From contig JACDOA010000004.1 in the NCBI GenBank assembly GCA_017656335.1, positions 43,901 through 107,900 of the forward strand: a DNA stretch of 64,000 nt, given 5' to 3'. Numbering within the stretch: the stretch's first letter is position 1; each line of letters starts with the position of its first letter. The notes beneath the pieces were generated by a model. That model did not search any database, was not told the origin of the DNA, and saw only the letters and a program-made list of their open reading frames with translations. This DNA is from Thermosipho sp. (in: thermotogales). GTDB lineage: Bacteria; Thermotogota; Thermotogae; Thermotogales; Fervidobacteriaceae. Below, in pieces: positions 14,150 through 22,831 of this stretch. Both the position numbers and the translations under genes were made by a program.

Positions 14150-15106
14150 ATGAAGTTGTTTGGTAGAGAATTTGTTGAAGGGGCATTTATTGAAAAAAAA
14201 GACGGCTATGAAATCTTATGGAAGGTTATGAAGATTGACTTCGGTTGGAAAATTTATTGGAAAATAAAAGGATTCTTTTCTGGTTTGGAAATTCTAAAAA
14301 TTAATACAGGAACTTTTGAAATTTTTCCTTTTTTTGTTCTGTCTAAAGACATGTTAATTGGATTACTGAGCCCAACTTCAGAAAAAGTAGAGATTGTTAA
14401 AGAAAATAATGAAATTTCTTTTATTTTACGTTCAGAAGATGATTCAAATAACTGTTTAGAAAGTTCGTTGATAATCATTAACATTGAAAATAAAAAATTA
14501 TTACTTGAAAGATATAAAGAATGGATTATAAAAGAAAATAAAATAGACTCTGTTAAAGAAATCAGAATTTCAGCAGAAGATTACGAATTGTTTCTAAATA
14601 AAGATGAAATAAATACCAAACTTGAAAATAAAGTTATAATTATAAATGATTACATAGAAGAAATTGAAAAAAAATCAATAAATAAATTGAAAGAAAGAAA
14701 AAATAAAATTTTTGCCAAAACAAAAAATTATTTGGAAAGTTTGGAAGTTTTAGATGGATATATAATCGAAGGGACAATAGAAGAAAATTACATATTCCAT
14801 AATTTGAAATACTTACTATTACTTAATTGTGAAGATACTTTCGAATATTATTGGAAACACCTATTTAAAAATGTTGTATTTGAGAATGATCCTAATTTTG
14901 TCGAAAGAATTATAAATGTAAATGCTTTTGAAAAATTTTGGAAATTTGAATATATTAACAATAGCAAAGAAAGAATATTGCTGGAAATCAGTTGGAATGA
15001 AAAACAAATAAAAATGGAAAAAATTCCTTTTATAAACATTGAAAAGAATAGTGTTTTAAAAGATGATGGAAGAATTTTTAATTTTTATGGAGGCGAGACA
15101 AAATGA
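14150..15106 (+). CDS. GH36 alpha-galactosidase-like protein lacking the catalytic core
   Basis: A 318-residue protein in the slot where Thermotoga carries the GH36 alpha-galactosidase GalA (about 550 residues). The N-terminus (LFGREFVEGAF, then FGWKI) and the C-terminus (DGRIFNFY) resemble GalA as I recall it, and NDPNFVERI resembles the GH36 segment NDPDCLILR. But the barrel motifs GWCSW, the aspartate pair, the nucleophile segment KIDF and the acid/base Asp are absent, and about 230 residues are missing. The reading frame is intact, has a GGAG site, and overlaps the galT start by four bases. Its middle is very rich in Lys, Glu, Asn and Ile, as in a relaxed sequence. It is a pseudoenzyme or a gene in decay. 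The family assignment rests on memory, not on a search. Confidence 0.65.
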   Translation: MKLFGREFVEGAFIEKKDGYEILWKVMKIDFGWKIYWKIKGFFSGLEILKINTGTFEIFPFFVLSKDMLIGLLSPTSEKVEIVKENNEISFILRSEDDSNNCLESSLIIINIENKKLLLERYKEWIIKENKIDSVKEIRISAEDYELFLNKDEINTKLENKVIIINDYIEEIEKKSINKLKERKNKIFAKTKNYLESLEVLDGYIIEGTIEENYIFHNLKYLLLLNCEDTFEYYWKHLFKNVVFENDPNFVERIINVNAFEKFWKFEYINNSKERILLEISWNEKQIKMEKIPFINIEKNSVLKDDGRIFNFYGGETK

Positions 15107-16062
15107 TGGAGTTAAGATACAATCCATTAACTGACGAATGGGTCATTGTATCAGCTGCGACTCAGAAAAGGCCTGTTCAACCAGCCAAAACTCAATGTCC
15201 AATTTGTCCTGGAGGAATAGAATTTCCTGACACTACATATGATTTAGTTGCTTTTGAAAATAGATTTCCTTCGTTGATGAAGAATCCTCCAAAGATAGAA
15301 GGGAAAAATAATAGAATATTTAGAAAAAGAGAGTCTTTTGGTGTGTGTGAAGTAGTTGTTTATACTTCACAACATGATTCTTCGTTCCCTCAAATGCCTT
15401 TGAAACAAATAGAAAAACTGGTTGATATGTGGGTGGACAGAACATATGAGCTTTCAAAATATGATTTTGTAAAAAATGTTTTTATTTTTGAAAATAGAGG
15501 AAAAGAAGTAGGAGCATCTCTTCCACATCCACATGGGCAGATTTATGCTTTTCCCTTTATTCCTAAAAGAATTGAAGCGAAGATAAATTCGATGGAAAAG
15601 TGGTACGCTGAAAATGGAAAATGTGTCGTTTGCGATGTAATTGAAAATGAAACTAAAGAGAGAATTGTAAGAGAAACAGATTACTTCATAGCTTTTGTAC
15701 CATTTTACGCGCGATTCCCATTTGAAGTACATGTCTATCCAAAAAGACACTTATCTACTATGTTGGAATTTAGTTATGAAGAAAGAAAGGATTTCGCGAA
15801 AATTTTAAAGATAATAACGATGAAATATGATAAGTTATTTGATCAAGAGTTTCCATATATGATGATGTTTTTTCAAGCTCCTTTTAATACAAAAAATTAT
15901 TCTGAAATTTTTCATTTTCATGTCGAATTTAATCCACCTAAGAGAGATAAAGATAAAATCAAATGGATGGCAAGCGTTGAAACGGGGACATGGGCTTTTA
16001 TAAATCCTGTAATTCCAGAAGAAGCAGCAAGAATGCTCAGAGAAGTGGAGGTAGAAATATGA
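15103..16062 (+). CDS. galT: Galactose-1-phosphate uridylyltransferase
   Basis: A 319-residue Leloir pathway enzyme that swaps UMP from UDP-glucose onto galactose 1-phosphate. The catalytic histidine motif HPHGQ lies near residue 143 and a zinc-binding CPIC pair near 33; a second HxH pattern (FHFHVEF) is near 270. It begins with ATGATG overlapping the preceding ORF, and its stop overlaps the galK start as ATGA, so translation is coupled through the gal genes. Confidence 0.95.
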   Translation: MMELRYNPLTDEWVIVSAATQKRPVQPAKTQCPICPGGIEFPDTTYDLVAFENRFPSLMKNPPKIEGKNNRIFRKRESFGVCEVVVYTSQHDSSFPQMPLKQIEKLVDMWVDRTYELSKYDFVKNVFIFENRGKEVGASLPHPHGQIYAFPFIPKRIEAKINSMEKWYAENGKCVVCDVIENETKERIVRETDYFIAFVPFYARFPFEVHVYPKRHLSTMLEFSYEERKDFAKILKIITMKYDKLFDQEFPYMMMFFQAPFNTKNYSEIFHFHVEFNPPKRDKDKIKWMASVETGTWAFINPVIPEEAARMLREVEVEI

Positions 16063-17114
16063 AAGTAAAGACACCTGGAAGAATAAATATTATAGGAGAA
16101 CATACTGATTATAATGATGGATATGTTTTGCCTTTTGCTGTAAGTAAATTTGTAGAATTGAAATTGGAATATTCAGATAAATTTTTAATTTACTCAAAAA
16201 ACTTAAATGAAATAATTGAGATAAATGAAATTAAGAAAACAAATTCGTGGGCGGATTATATAATAGGTGTTATTTATGTGATGACAAAGAAAGGATACGA
16301 CATTCCACCTTTAAGGATAGATTTAGATTCGACTATTCCTATTGGAGCAGGTCTTTCGAGTTCAGCGGCTTTAGAAGTTGCTGCTTCATATGGTATATCT
16401 GAATTCTTGAATTTGAATATTCCTAAGATAGAAATAGTGAAAATTTCAAGAGAGGCAGAAGTAGATTTTGTCGGGGTCAGATGCGGAATAATGGATCAAT
16501 TTGCATCAACATTTGGTAAAAAGGATCATGCTATATTTTTAGATACTTTGACGTTGAAATATGAATATATTCCTTTGAAATTGAGGGAATATGAAATTTT
16601 CGTTATAGATTCTAATGTTAAACATGAATTATCATCGTCTGAATATAATAAACGAAGAGAAGAATGTGAAGCAGTATTAAAAACTCTACATAAAAAAAGT
16701 TTTAGGCAGGTTAGTTTTGACGATTTAAGAAAATTGGATGGTATTCTTTTAAAGAGAGCAAAGCACGTACTAGAAGAAAACGAACGTGTTTTGAAAGTAA
16801 AAAAATCATTGGAAATTAATGATTTTAAAATGGTGGGAAAATTACTTTATGAATCTCATCAAAGTTTACGAGATTTATATGAAGTTTCGTGTGAAGAAAC
16901 GGACTATATAGTAGATTATTTACGCGAAAATGAAGGTGTGTTAGGTGCTAGAATGGTTGGTGGTGGATTTGGAGGAGGTGTAATTGTTCTTGGAAATAGA
17001 GGAAGTTTAGAAAAAATAAAAGAAGATCTTAAAGAAAAATATTATGAAAAGTTTTCAAAAATTCCTGAATTTTACTCTTTAGAAACTTCTGACGGAGTGT
17101 CTATAATACTGTAA
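16059..17114 (+). CDS. galK: Galactokinase
   Basis: A 351-residue GHMP kinase phosphorylating galactose with ATP. The galactokinase signature GEHTDYN is at residues 13-19, the ATP-binding PIGAGLSSSAALE near 92, and the C-terminal GGGFGGG near 310. The ORF track extends upstream to 15990, but that part overlaps galT out of frame and contains no GHMP sequence; the ATG at 16059 has GGAGGT upstream and begins MKVKTPGRINIIGEHT as expected. It ends the operon, followed by a strong terminator. Confidence 0.95.
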   Translation: MKVKTPGRINIIGEHTDYNDGYVLPFAVSKFVELKLEYSDKFLIYSKNLNEIIEINEIKKTNSWADYIIGVIYVMTKKGYDIPPLRIDLDSTIPIGAGLSSSAALEVAASYGISEFLNLNIPKIEIVKISREAEVDFVGVRCGIMDQFASTFGKKDHAIFLDTLTLKYEYIPLKLREYEIFVIDSNVKHELSSSEYNKRREECEAVLKTLHKKSFRQVSFDDLRKLDGILLKRAKHVLEENERVLKVKKSLEINDFKMVGKLLYESHQSLRDLYEVSCEETDYIVDYLRENEGVLGARMVGGGFGGGVIVLGNRGSLEKIKEDLKEKYYEKFSKIPEFYSLETSDGVSIIL

Positions 17115-17135
17115 TTTTTATTTAGAATGAAAAAC

Positions 17136-17184
17136 AAAAAAGAGACACAGCATAAATTTTTTATCATTGCTGTGTCTCTTTTTT
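17136..17184 (+). terminator. Rho-independent terminator of the gal operon
   Basis: A 17-bp stem with arms AAAAAAGAGACACAGCA-type (17136-17152) and TGCTGTGTCTC plus T run (17168-17184), with a 15-base loop. It directly follows galK and closes the operon. Confidence 0.9.
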
Positions 17185-17283
17185 TATATAGAGATTTGGA
17201 AGTGAAAATTTTTTATCTTTTAATCTTAAGAATTATCACGTGATTTTAAAAAAATATTACATAGAGTATTTTAATGTTAACAC

Positions 17284-17322
17284 TTGATTTTGAAGGTTAA
17301 AATATGGTAAAATACGGTAACC
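17284..17322 (+). promoter_or_regulatory. Promoter of the Opp-type operon with GGTWA repeats
   Basis: TTGATT (17284-17289), 18-base spacer, TAAAAT (17308-17313). Three GGTTA/GGTAA repeats start at 17295, 17306 and 17316, that is, spaced 11 and 10 bases, one helical turn apart, and overlap the -10 box. The first and last also form GGTTA...TAACC in inverted orientation. They may be a regulator site, but no binding protein is identified. Confidence 0.45.
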
Positions 17323-17344
17323 ATTTTGAAAGGGAGGGGATTAT

Positions 17345-18847
17345 ATGAGAAAATTCATGGTTATTGTAGGTCTGCTGCTTATTATTCTTTCTTTTGCTGC
17401 AAAAGACGTTATTGTAGTAGGTACTACTGATAAGATTAGAACATTAGATCCGGCAAATTGTTATGATTATTTTTCAAGTAACATTCTGCAAAATGTTTTG
17501 GCTGGTCCTGTTGACTATGAAATAGGAACAGCAAATATTAAGCCTTGGTTATTTGAAAGTTGGGATGTTTCTGATGATGGACTTGTTTACACTTTCCACA
17601 TCAGAAAGGATGCATTTTTTGAGGATGGAACTCAGATTGATGCTGAAGCATTTAAATTTTCCTGGGATAGAGTTATGAGATTAAATGGAGATCCAGCATT
17701 TTTATTAACAGATGTTGTTGAAAAAGTTGAAGTTGCTGACAAATTTACATTAAAGGTTACTTTGAAGAATAAGTTCTCTGCATTTGTTTCAGTGTTAGGT
17801 TATACTGTTGCATTTCCAGTAAATCCAAAAGTTTATCCGGAAGATTCCTTTTATGAATTTGAGCCTTCTGCTTCTGGGCCATACAAAGTAGCAGAATGGA
17901 TTAGAGATGTAAGAATTGTATTGGAAGAAAATCCCAATTATTTTGGCCCAAAGCCAAAAACTTCAAAGATTATAATTCAATTTTATGAAAATTCTCAGCA
18001 GTTAAGATTAGCTTTGGAAACTGGAGAAATAGATGTTGCATATAGACATTTAGATCCAAGAGATGTTTTGGACTTACAAAACGCTCCAGGTATTAAAGTT
18101 TATTTAGGTGCAAGTCCTCAAATAAGATATTTAGTTGTAAACGTAAAACAAAAACCATTTAATAATCCTCTTGTGAGACAAGCAATTGCTCTCGCAGTTG
18201 ATAGAGGGACAATTACTGAAGATATATTTGTTGGATTAGCAAATCCGTTGTATTCGATGGTTCCAGCTGGAATGTGGAGTCATGAAGAAGTTTTTCCAAA
18301 GAGAGATTTAGCTGCAGCAAAAGAAATATTAAAAGTTGCAGGTTATAGCGAAGAAAATCCATTAGAAATTGATTTGTGGTATACTCCTTCGCACTATGGT
18401 ACAACTGAAGCCGACGTTGCTCAAGTGCTGAAAGAATCTTTAGAACAAACTGGAATGATTAAAGTTAATATTAAATACGCTGAATGGTCAACATACGTTG
18501 AATATTTCCTTAATGGAACAATGGGATTATTCTTACTTGGATGGTATCCAGACTATCTTGATCCAGATGATTATCTGTGGCCATTTTTAAGTGTAAATGG
18601 TGCAAAATCTCTTGGAAGCTTTTATGAAAATAAGAATGTAGAAGACTTAATGATTGCCGCAAGAGCTGCAACAGATCAAGTTTCTCGTGAAATGCTTTAT
18701 AAACTTGTTCAAAACTTCCATGCGGCTGAGATTCCATACATACCTTTATGGCAGGGATCCGCAGACTGCGAAGCTCATGATTACATTAAAGGAATTGTTT
18801 TAGAACCAACACAGATTTTCAGATATTACATTCTTGAAACAAAATAA
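17345..18847 (+). CDS. Opp/Dpp-type ABC transporter substrate-binding protein
   Basis: A 500-residue family 5 extracellular solute-binding protein. Residues 1-18 form a signal peptide (core IVGLLLIILSF, cleavage before KDV) without a lipobox. The RTLDPANCYDYFSS segment and EFEPSASGPYKV pattern are typical of dipeptide/oligopeptide binding proteins. In Thermotogales several such proteins bind oligosaccharides instead, and this one directly follows the gal operon, so a galactoside or other oligosaccharide ligand is as plausible as a peptide. A GC-rich hairpin separates it from the permease genes. Confidence 0.88.
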   Translation: MRKFMVIVGLLLIILSFAAKDVIVVGTTDKIRTLDPANCYDYFSSNILQNVLAGPVDYEIGTANIKPWLFESWDVSDDGLVYTFHIRKDAFFEDGTQIDAEAFKFSWDRVMRLNGDPAFLLTDVVEKVEVADKFTLKVTLKNKFSAFVSVLGYTVAFPVNPKVYPEDSFYEFEPSASGPYKVAEWIRDVRIVLEENPNYFGPKPKTSKIIIQFYENSQQLRLALETGEIDVAYRHLDPRDVLDLQNAPGIKVYLGASPQIRYLVVNVKQKPFNNPLVRQAIALAVDRGTITEDIFVGLANPLYSMVPAGMWSHEEVFPKRDLAAAKEILKVAGYSEENPLEIDLWYTPSHYGTTEADVAQVLKESLEQTGMIKVNIKYAEWSTYVEYFLNGTMGLFLLGWYPDYLDPDDYLWPFLSVNGAKSLGSFYENKNVEDLMIAARAATDQVSREMLYKLVQNFHAAEIPYIPLWQGSADCEAHDYIKGIVLEPTQIFRYYILETK

Positions 18848-18865
18848 TTGTTTTCATGAATAAAG

Positions 18866-18893
18866 TCCCGCCCCTTTGCGGGCGGGATTTTTT
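18866..18893 (+). terminator. GC-rich intra-operon stem-loop after the binding-protein gene
   Basis: Arms TCCCGCCC (18866-18873) and GGGCGGGA (18880-18887) with a six-base loop, followed by seven T residues. It is the most GC-rich spot in the region. The permease genes follow at once, so it probably attenuates transcription downstream of the binding protein. Confidence 0.8.
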
Positions 18894-18908
18894 AAAGGAG
18901 GAGATATT

Positions 18909-19916
18909 GTGTCCTTGAAGAGCTATATAATAACAAGAATTATTTTAGCACTTCCAATGATTTTAATTCTTTTAATAATGATATTTTTTATTTTGAGAAT
19001 AATCCCAGGAGATCCTGTGTTGGCAATTTTAGGAGGTAAAGCTCCTGTTGAAGTGATCGAAGCTAAAAGACACGAACTTGGTTTAGATAAACCAATAATA
19101 ATACAATTTTTTGATTATTTAGGAGATGTTGCCAAAGGTGATTTTGGAGTTTCGACTTTAACCAGTAGACCTGTATGGAGTGAAATAAAAGATAGATTTC
19201 CTGCTACTTTGGAACTAACGATTTTTTCTTTTATTTTAGCTCTTATTATAGGAATCTTTTGGGGAGCTGAAGCAGCGTGGAGAAAAGATAAAGCAATAGA
19301 TATTTCAGCGAGGGTTTATTCGATTTTTATTTATGCTGTTCCTGTTTTTTGGCTTGGATTAATGCTTCAACTACTGTTTGGAATTTATTTGAGATGGCTT
19401 CCAGTTGGTGGAAGACTATCTCCAAGAGTAAGTTTAGATATAAAAACTGGTCTTTTCTTATTAGACAGTTTAATTAGTTGGAATTGGGAAGCGTTTTGGG
19501 ATGTTTTAAAACACTTATTATTGCCTGGAGTCACTTTGGGATTAGTTATTTCAAGTATTTTCCTAAGAATGGTTCGTAATAATACTGTTTTAATGCTTTC
19601 AAAAGACTTTGTCAAAGCCGCAAAAGCCAGAGGATTAAAACCTAAAGTGGTTTTATATGGTCATGCTCTTAGAAATGCATTTGTACCAATTTTTACAATA
19701 ATGGGTATGCAGTTTGCTTTGTTATTAGCGGGAGCGATTTTAACGGAAACTACATTTTCGTGGCCAGGCATTGGTAGTTATCTAGTTTTAAAAATTAAAT
19801 ACAGAGATTTTCCTGCTATACAAGGAACAATAATTTTCTTTGCAATCTTTGTTGTAATAATTAGTATAGTTATTGACATTGTTAATGCATTAGTTGATCC
19901 TAGAGTAAGATATTAA
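18909..19916 (+). CDS. Opp/Dpp-type ABC transporter permease 1 (DppB-like)
   Basis: A 335-residue inner-membrane permease with a DppB-type N-terminus (LKSYIITRIILALPMILILLIMIFFILRIIPGDP) and the C-terminal EAA-like loop VKAARGLKPKVVLYGHALRNAFVPI pattern. The ORF track start at 18876 is a TTG inside the hairpin loop and is not credible; GTG at 18909 has AAAGGAGGAG six bases upstream and starts right before the first membrane helix. About six transmembrane helices. It pairs with the next permease. Confidence 0.9.
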   Translation: MSLKSYIITRIILALPMILILLIMIFFILRIIPGDPVLAILGGKAPVEVIEAKRHELGLDKPIIIQFFDYLGDVAKGDFGVSTLTSRPVWSEIKDRFPATLELTIFSFILALIIGIFWGAEAAWRKDKAIDISARVYSIFIYAVPVFWLGLMLQLLFGIYLRWLPVGGRLSPRVSLDIKTGLFLLDSLISWNWEAFWDVLKHLLLPGVTLGLVISSIFLRMVRNNTVLMLSKDFVKAAKARGLKPKVVLYGHALRNAFVPIFTIMGMQFALLLAGAILTETTFSWPGIGSYLVLKIKYRDFPAIQGTIIFFAIFVVIISIVIDIVNALVDPRVRY

Positions 19917-19927
19917 GAGGTGATATT

Positions 19928-20800
19928 GTGAGGAAAAAATTTATTAGTGAAAGACTTGGAGAATTTATTAGCGATTTGTTTGGAACGGGTACAGGTTGGT
20001 TAACGTTCATTGGTGCAATGATTTTGATCTTTTATATTGTTTTAGCGATTTTTTCTCCGCAAATTGCACCATATAATCCTACAGAAAGAGTTGGAAGATC
20101 ACTTACTGCTCCAAACGATCAATTTATTTTTGGTACGGATAATTTGGGCAGAGATGTATTAAGTAGAGTAATTTATGGTGCAAGAATTGCACTTATGATT
20201 GCATTTATAGCAGTTGCAATTGCTGCAGGTGTTGGTGTTCCTTTAGGTTTGATATCCGGTTTTTTGGGAGGGCCGTTAGATAGAGTTTTAACATTAATAA
20301 TGGATGCTATTTATTCTTTTCCTGGTTTGATTCTTGCAATAGCGATAGCTGCAGTTTTAGGACCAGGAGTTATAAATATTGCAATTTCAATAGCTGTGGT
20401 TTACACCCCAACTTATTTCAAGGTTATCAGAAATCAGGTATCATCGGTTAAGAGCGAATTATATGTTGAAGCTGCAAAAGCTTTAGGTGCAAAAAATAGA
20501 GAAATTCTTATGAAATATATTTTTCCTAATGTGTTACCTTCCATAGTTGTTGTGTTATCAATGAATTTAGCAGATGCAATAATGACTGAAGCAGGACTTT
20601 CGTTTTTGGGTCTTGGAATTGCTCCTCCCACTCCTGATTGGGGATTTGATTTGAGTAATGGGCAGAGATTTGTTTTAAGTAAAGCATGGTGGGGACTTCT
20701 TTTCCCAGGTATAGCAATTATTACCGTTGTTTTGGGCTTTTCCATGTTTAGTGAAGGATTGAATGAACTGATTAATCCTACTATCAGGGAAAGAAGGTGA
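19928..20800 (+). CDS. Opp/Dpp-type ABC transporter permease 2 (DppC-like)
   Basis: A 290-residue permease starting at GTG with AGAGGTG upstream. The DppC features are the N-terminal helix followed by IAPYNPTERVG, FGTDNLGRDVLSRVIYGARI and the ATPase-docking EAAKALGAKNREILMKYIFP loop near residue 180. It forms the membrane channel with the preceding permease. The gene follows it by 11 bases and is followed by the first ATPase gene after four bases. Confidence 0.92.
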   Translation: MRKKFISERLGEFISDLFGTGTGWLTFIGAMILIFYIVLAIFSPQIAPYNPTERVGRSLTAPNDQFIFGTDNLGRDVLSRVIYGARIALMIAFIAVAIAAGVGVPLGLISGFLGGPLDRVLTLIMDAIYSFPGLILAIAIAAVLGPGVINIAISIAVVYTPTYFKVIRNQVSSVKSELYVEAAKALGAKNREILMKYIFPNVLPSIVVVLSMNLADAIMTEAGLSFLGLGIAPPTPDWGFDLSNGQRFVLSKAWWGLLFPGIAIITVVLGFSMFSEGLNELINPTIRERR

Positions 20801-20804
20801 TTTT

Positions 20805-21764
20805 GTGATTTTCGAAGCTAAAGATTTAAAAATTTATTATAAAACGAAAAAAGGTTTTGTTAAAGCAGTGGATAATATTAGTTTAAGTGTAGAAAAAGGT
20901 CAAACTGTCGGATTGGTTGGGGAATCTGGTTGTGGAAAATCTACTTTTGGTCAAGGTATTTTAAGAATTTTACCTCCATCGACTTTTTATAGTGGTAGTT
21001 TAAAAATAGAAAATCAAGAGCTTTTAGGTATTCCAGAAAGTAGTATGAGAAAAATAAGAGGTAAAAAAATAGGTATGATTTTTCAAGATCCAATGACTTC
21101 TCTTAATCCAGTAATGAGAATTGAGAAGCTATTTTATGAAACTTTAAGAACTCATGAACCTGAAATAACCGAAGAAGAAGCAAGGAAAAGAACAGCTAAA
21201 GTACTAGAAAAGGTAGGGATAGAACCAGAAAGGATGAGAGAATATTCTTTTCAATTTAGTGGTGGAATGAGACAAAGAGTAATGATTGCTCTTACTTTGG
21301 TTCTAAATCCACTTTTGGTAATAGCTGATGAACCTACTACATCACTTGATGTAATTGTTCAAGCCCAAATTATGAATTTGTTGAATGAACTAAGGAAAGA
21401 ATATGATATGTCAATGATTCTTATTACACATGATTTAGGTGTAGTTGCGGAAATGGCTGATAAAATTTGTGTTATGTATGCAGGACATATTGTTGAAGAA
21501 GCATTAAGCGAAGATTTATATTATAGACCAAAACATCCATATACTGAATTATTATTAAAAAGTATTCCAAATACAAATATAAATGATTTAGAACTTAAAT
21601 ACATACCAGGTTCTCCTCCAGATCTTTTAAATCCACCAATTGGTTGTAGATTTGCTCCAAGATGTCCGTATAAAAAAGAGATTTGCGAAAAAAAGGTACC
21701 ACCAACTGTAAAAGTTGATAAAACTAAAGTTAAGTGTTGGCTATATAGTGAGGTGGAACAATGA
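20805..21764 (+). CDS. Opp/Dpp-type ABC transporter ATPase 1 (DppD-like)
   Basis: A 319-residue ATPase that powers the importer. Walker A is GESGCGKST near residue 40, the signature motif is FSGGMRQR near 152, Walker B is LLVIADEPTTSLD near 175, and the C-terminal oligopeptide-transporter extension contains the cysteine-bearing GCRFAPRCPY motif. GTG start with GAAGGTG upstream. It overlaps the second ATPase gene by four bases. Confidence 0.93.
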   Translation: MIFEAKDLKIYYKTKKGFVKAVDNISLSVEKGQTVGLVGESGCGKSTFGQGILRILPPSTFYSGSLKIENQELLGIPESSMRKIRGKKIGMIFQDPMTSLNPVMRIEKLFYETLRTHEPEITEEEARKRTAKVLEKVGIEPERMREYSFQFSGGMRQRVMIALTLVLNPLLVIADEPTTSLDVIVQAQIMNLLNELRKEYDMSMILITHDLGVVAEMADKICVMYAGHIVEEALSEDLYYRPKHPYTELLLKSIPNTNINDLELKYIPGSPPDLLNPPIGCRFAPRCPYKKEICEKKVPPTVKVDKTKVKCWLYSEVEQ

Positions 21765-22732
21765 TTAGAGTGAATAATTTAAAAAAATATTTTCCAGTTA
21801 AAAGAACTGTTGGTGAAGTCCTTTTAAGGGTTCCCCAGCGTTTTGTAAAGGCTGTTGATGGAATAGATTTTACTATTTCAAAAGGTGAAACTTTTGGACT
21901 TGTTGGAGAATCTGGTAGTGGAAAAACTACTACAGGAAGGTTAATATTAAGATTAGTTGAACCCACTTCTGGAAAAATATTTTTTGAAGATATTGAAATC
22001 ACAAAATTGTCTAAGGAAGAGTTAAGAAAATTTAGAAAGAACATGCAAATAATTTTTCAAGATCCTATGGCTGCTTTAAATCCATATATGAAGGTAGGAG
22101 AAGCAATTAAACATGGTCTTGAGATTCATAACATTGGAGATATTAACAAAGAAAGAAAAAATATGGTAATGAAAATGCTTGAAAGAGTTAATTTATCTCC
22201 ACCTGAAGATTTTTATTACAGGTATCCTCATGAATTATCCGGAGGTCAAAAGCAAAGAATAGTAATTGCTCGGGCGTTAATTTTGAAACCAAAATTTGTA
22301 GTAGCTGACGAGGCAATTGCCATGCTAGATGTTTCTGTAAGATCTCAGCTTTTGAAATTATTAATAGATTTAAAAAATGAATTTGATTTAACTTTTCTTT
22401 TTATTACACATGATTTAGCTACCACAAAATATATTTGTAATAAAATTGGTGTTATGTATTTAGGAAAGATTGTAGAAATTGGGAATTTTAAAGAAATTTA
22501 CAATGAACCATTGCATCCTTATACTAAAGCTTTGATTTCTGCAGTTCCTGAACCTGATCCAAAGAAAAAGAAAGAAAAATTAATCCCTGAGGGAGAAGTT
22601 CCAAATCCTATAAATCCTCCTTCAGGTTGTAAATTTCACCCAAGATGTCCATATGCAATGGATGTTTGTAAAGTAGAGGAGCCCTCTTTAAAAGAATTTA
22701 AAAACCGTAAGATTGCGTGCCATCTATACTAA
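21761..22732 (+). CDS. Opp/Dpp-type ABC transporter ATPase 2 (DppF-like)
   Basis: A 323-residue partner ATPase. Walker A GESGSGKTT near residue 50, signature LSGGQKQR near 162, Walker B FVVADEAIAMLD near 185, and the C-terminal GCKFHPRCPY motif. The Walker B region reads DEAIAMLD where most relatives have DEPVSALD; the catalytic Glu is kept. It is the last gene of the operon and is followed by a compact terminator. Confidence 0.93.
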   Translation: MIRVNNLKKYFPVKRTVGEVLLRVPQRFVKAVDGIDFTISKGETFGLVGESGSGKTTTGRLILRLVEPTSGKIFFEDIEITKLSKEELRKFRKNMQIIFQDPMAALNPYMKVGEAIKHGLEIHNIGDINKERKNMVMKMLERVNLSPPEDFYYRYPHELSGGQKQRIVIARALILKPKFVVADEAIAMLDVSVRSQLLKLLIDLKNEFDLTFLFITHDLATTKYICNKIGVMYLGKIVEIGNFKEIYNEPLHPYTKALISAVPEPDPKKKKEKLIPEGEVPNPINPPSGCKFHPRCPYAMDVCKVEEPSLKEFKNRKIACHLY

Positions 22733-22757
22733 GCCAGCTTTAAAGCTGGCTTTTTTT
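22731..22757 (+). terminator. Terminator of the Opp-type operon
   Basis: AAGCCAGCTT and AAGCTGGCTT arms separated by TA, followed by a run of seven T. It overlaps the stop codon of the last ATPase gene. Confidence 0.9.
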
Positions 22758-22770
22758 ATTTTTTTAACTC

Positions 22771-22799
22771 TTGACAAAGTTTATTTTTAGATATATAAT
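22771..22799 (+). promoter_or_regulatory. Consensus promoter of perR-peroxiredoxin operon
   Basis: TTGACA (22771-22776), 17 bases, TATAAT (22794-22799): a perfect sigma-70 type promoter. The AT-rich sequence around the -10 includes TTTATT...AATAAA in inverted orientation, which could be an autoregulatory PerR/Fur site (inference). Confidence 0.8.
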
Positions 22800-22831
22800 A
22801 AATTTAGATAATGTATAAAAGAGGTGTAAAT

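Noticed and set aside
15990-16058. N-terminal extension of galK in the ORF track
   Set aside because: The extension overlaps galT, has no galactokinase similarity, and the ATG at 16059 has its own GGAGGT site.
17235-17244. ATCACGTGAT palindrome upstream of the Opp promoter
   Set aside because: Only ten bases and not matched by any other site or known regulator in the window; plausible chance.
18876-18908. Upstream TTG start for the DppB-like permease in the ORF track
   Set aside because: The codon lies within the hairpin loop region and the ribosome site is downstream of it; GTG at 18909 is the credible start.
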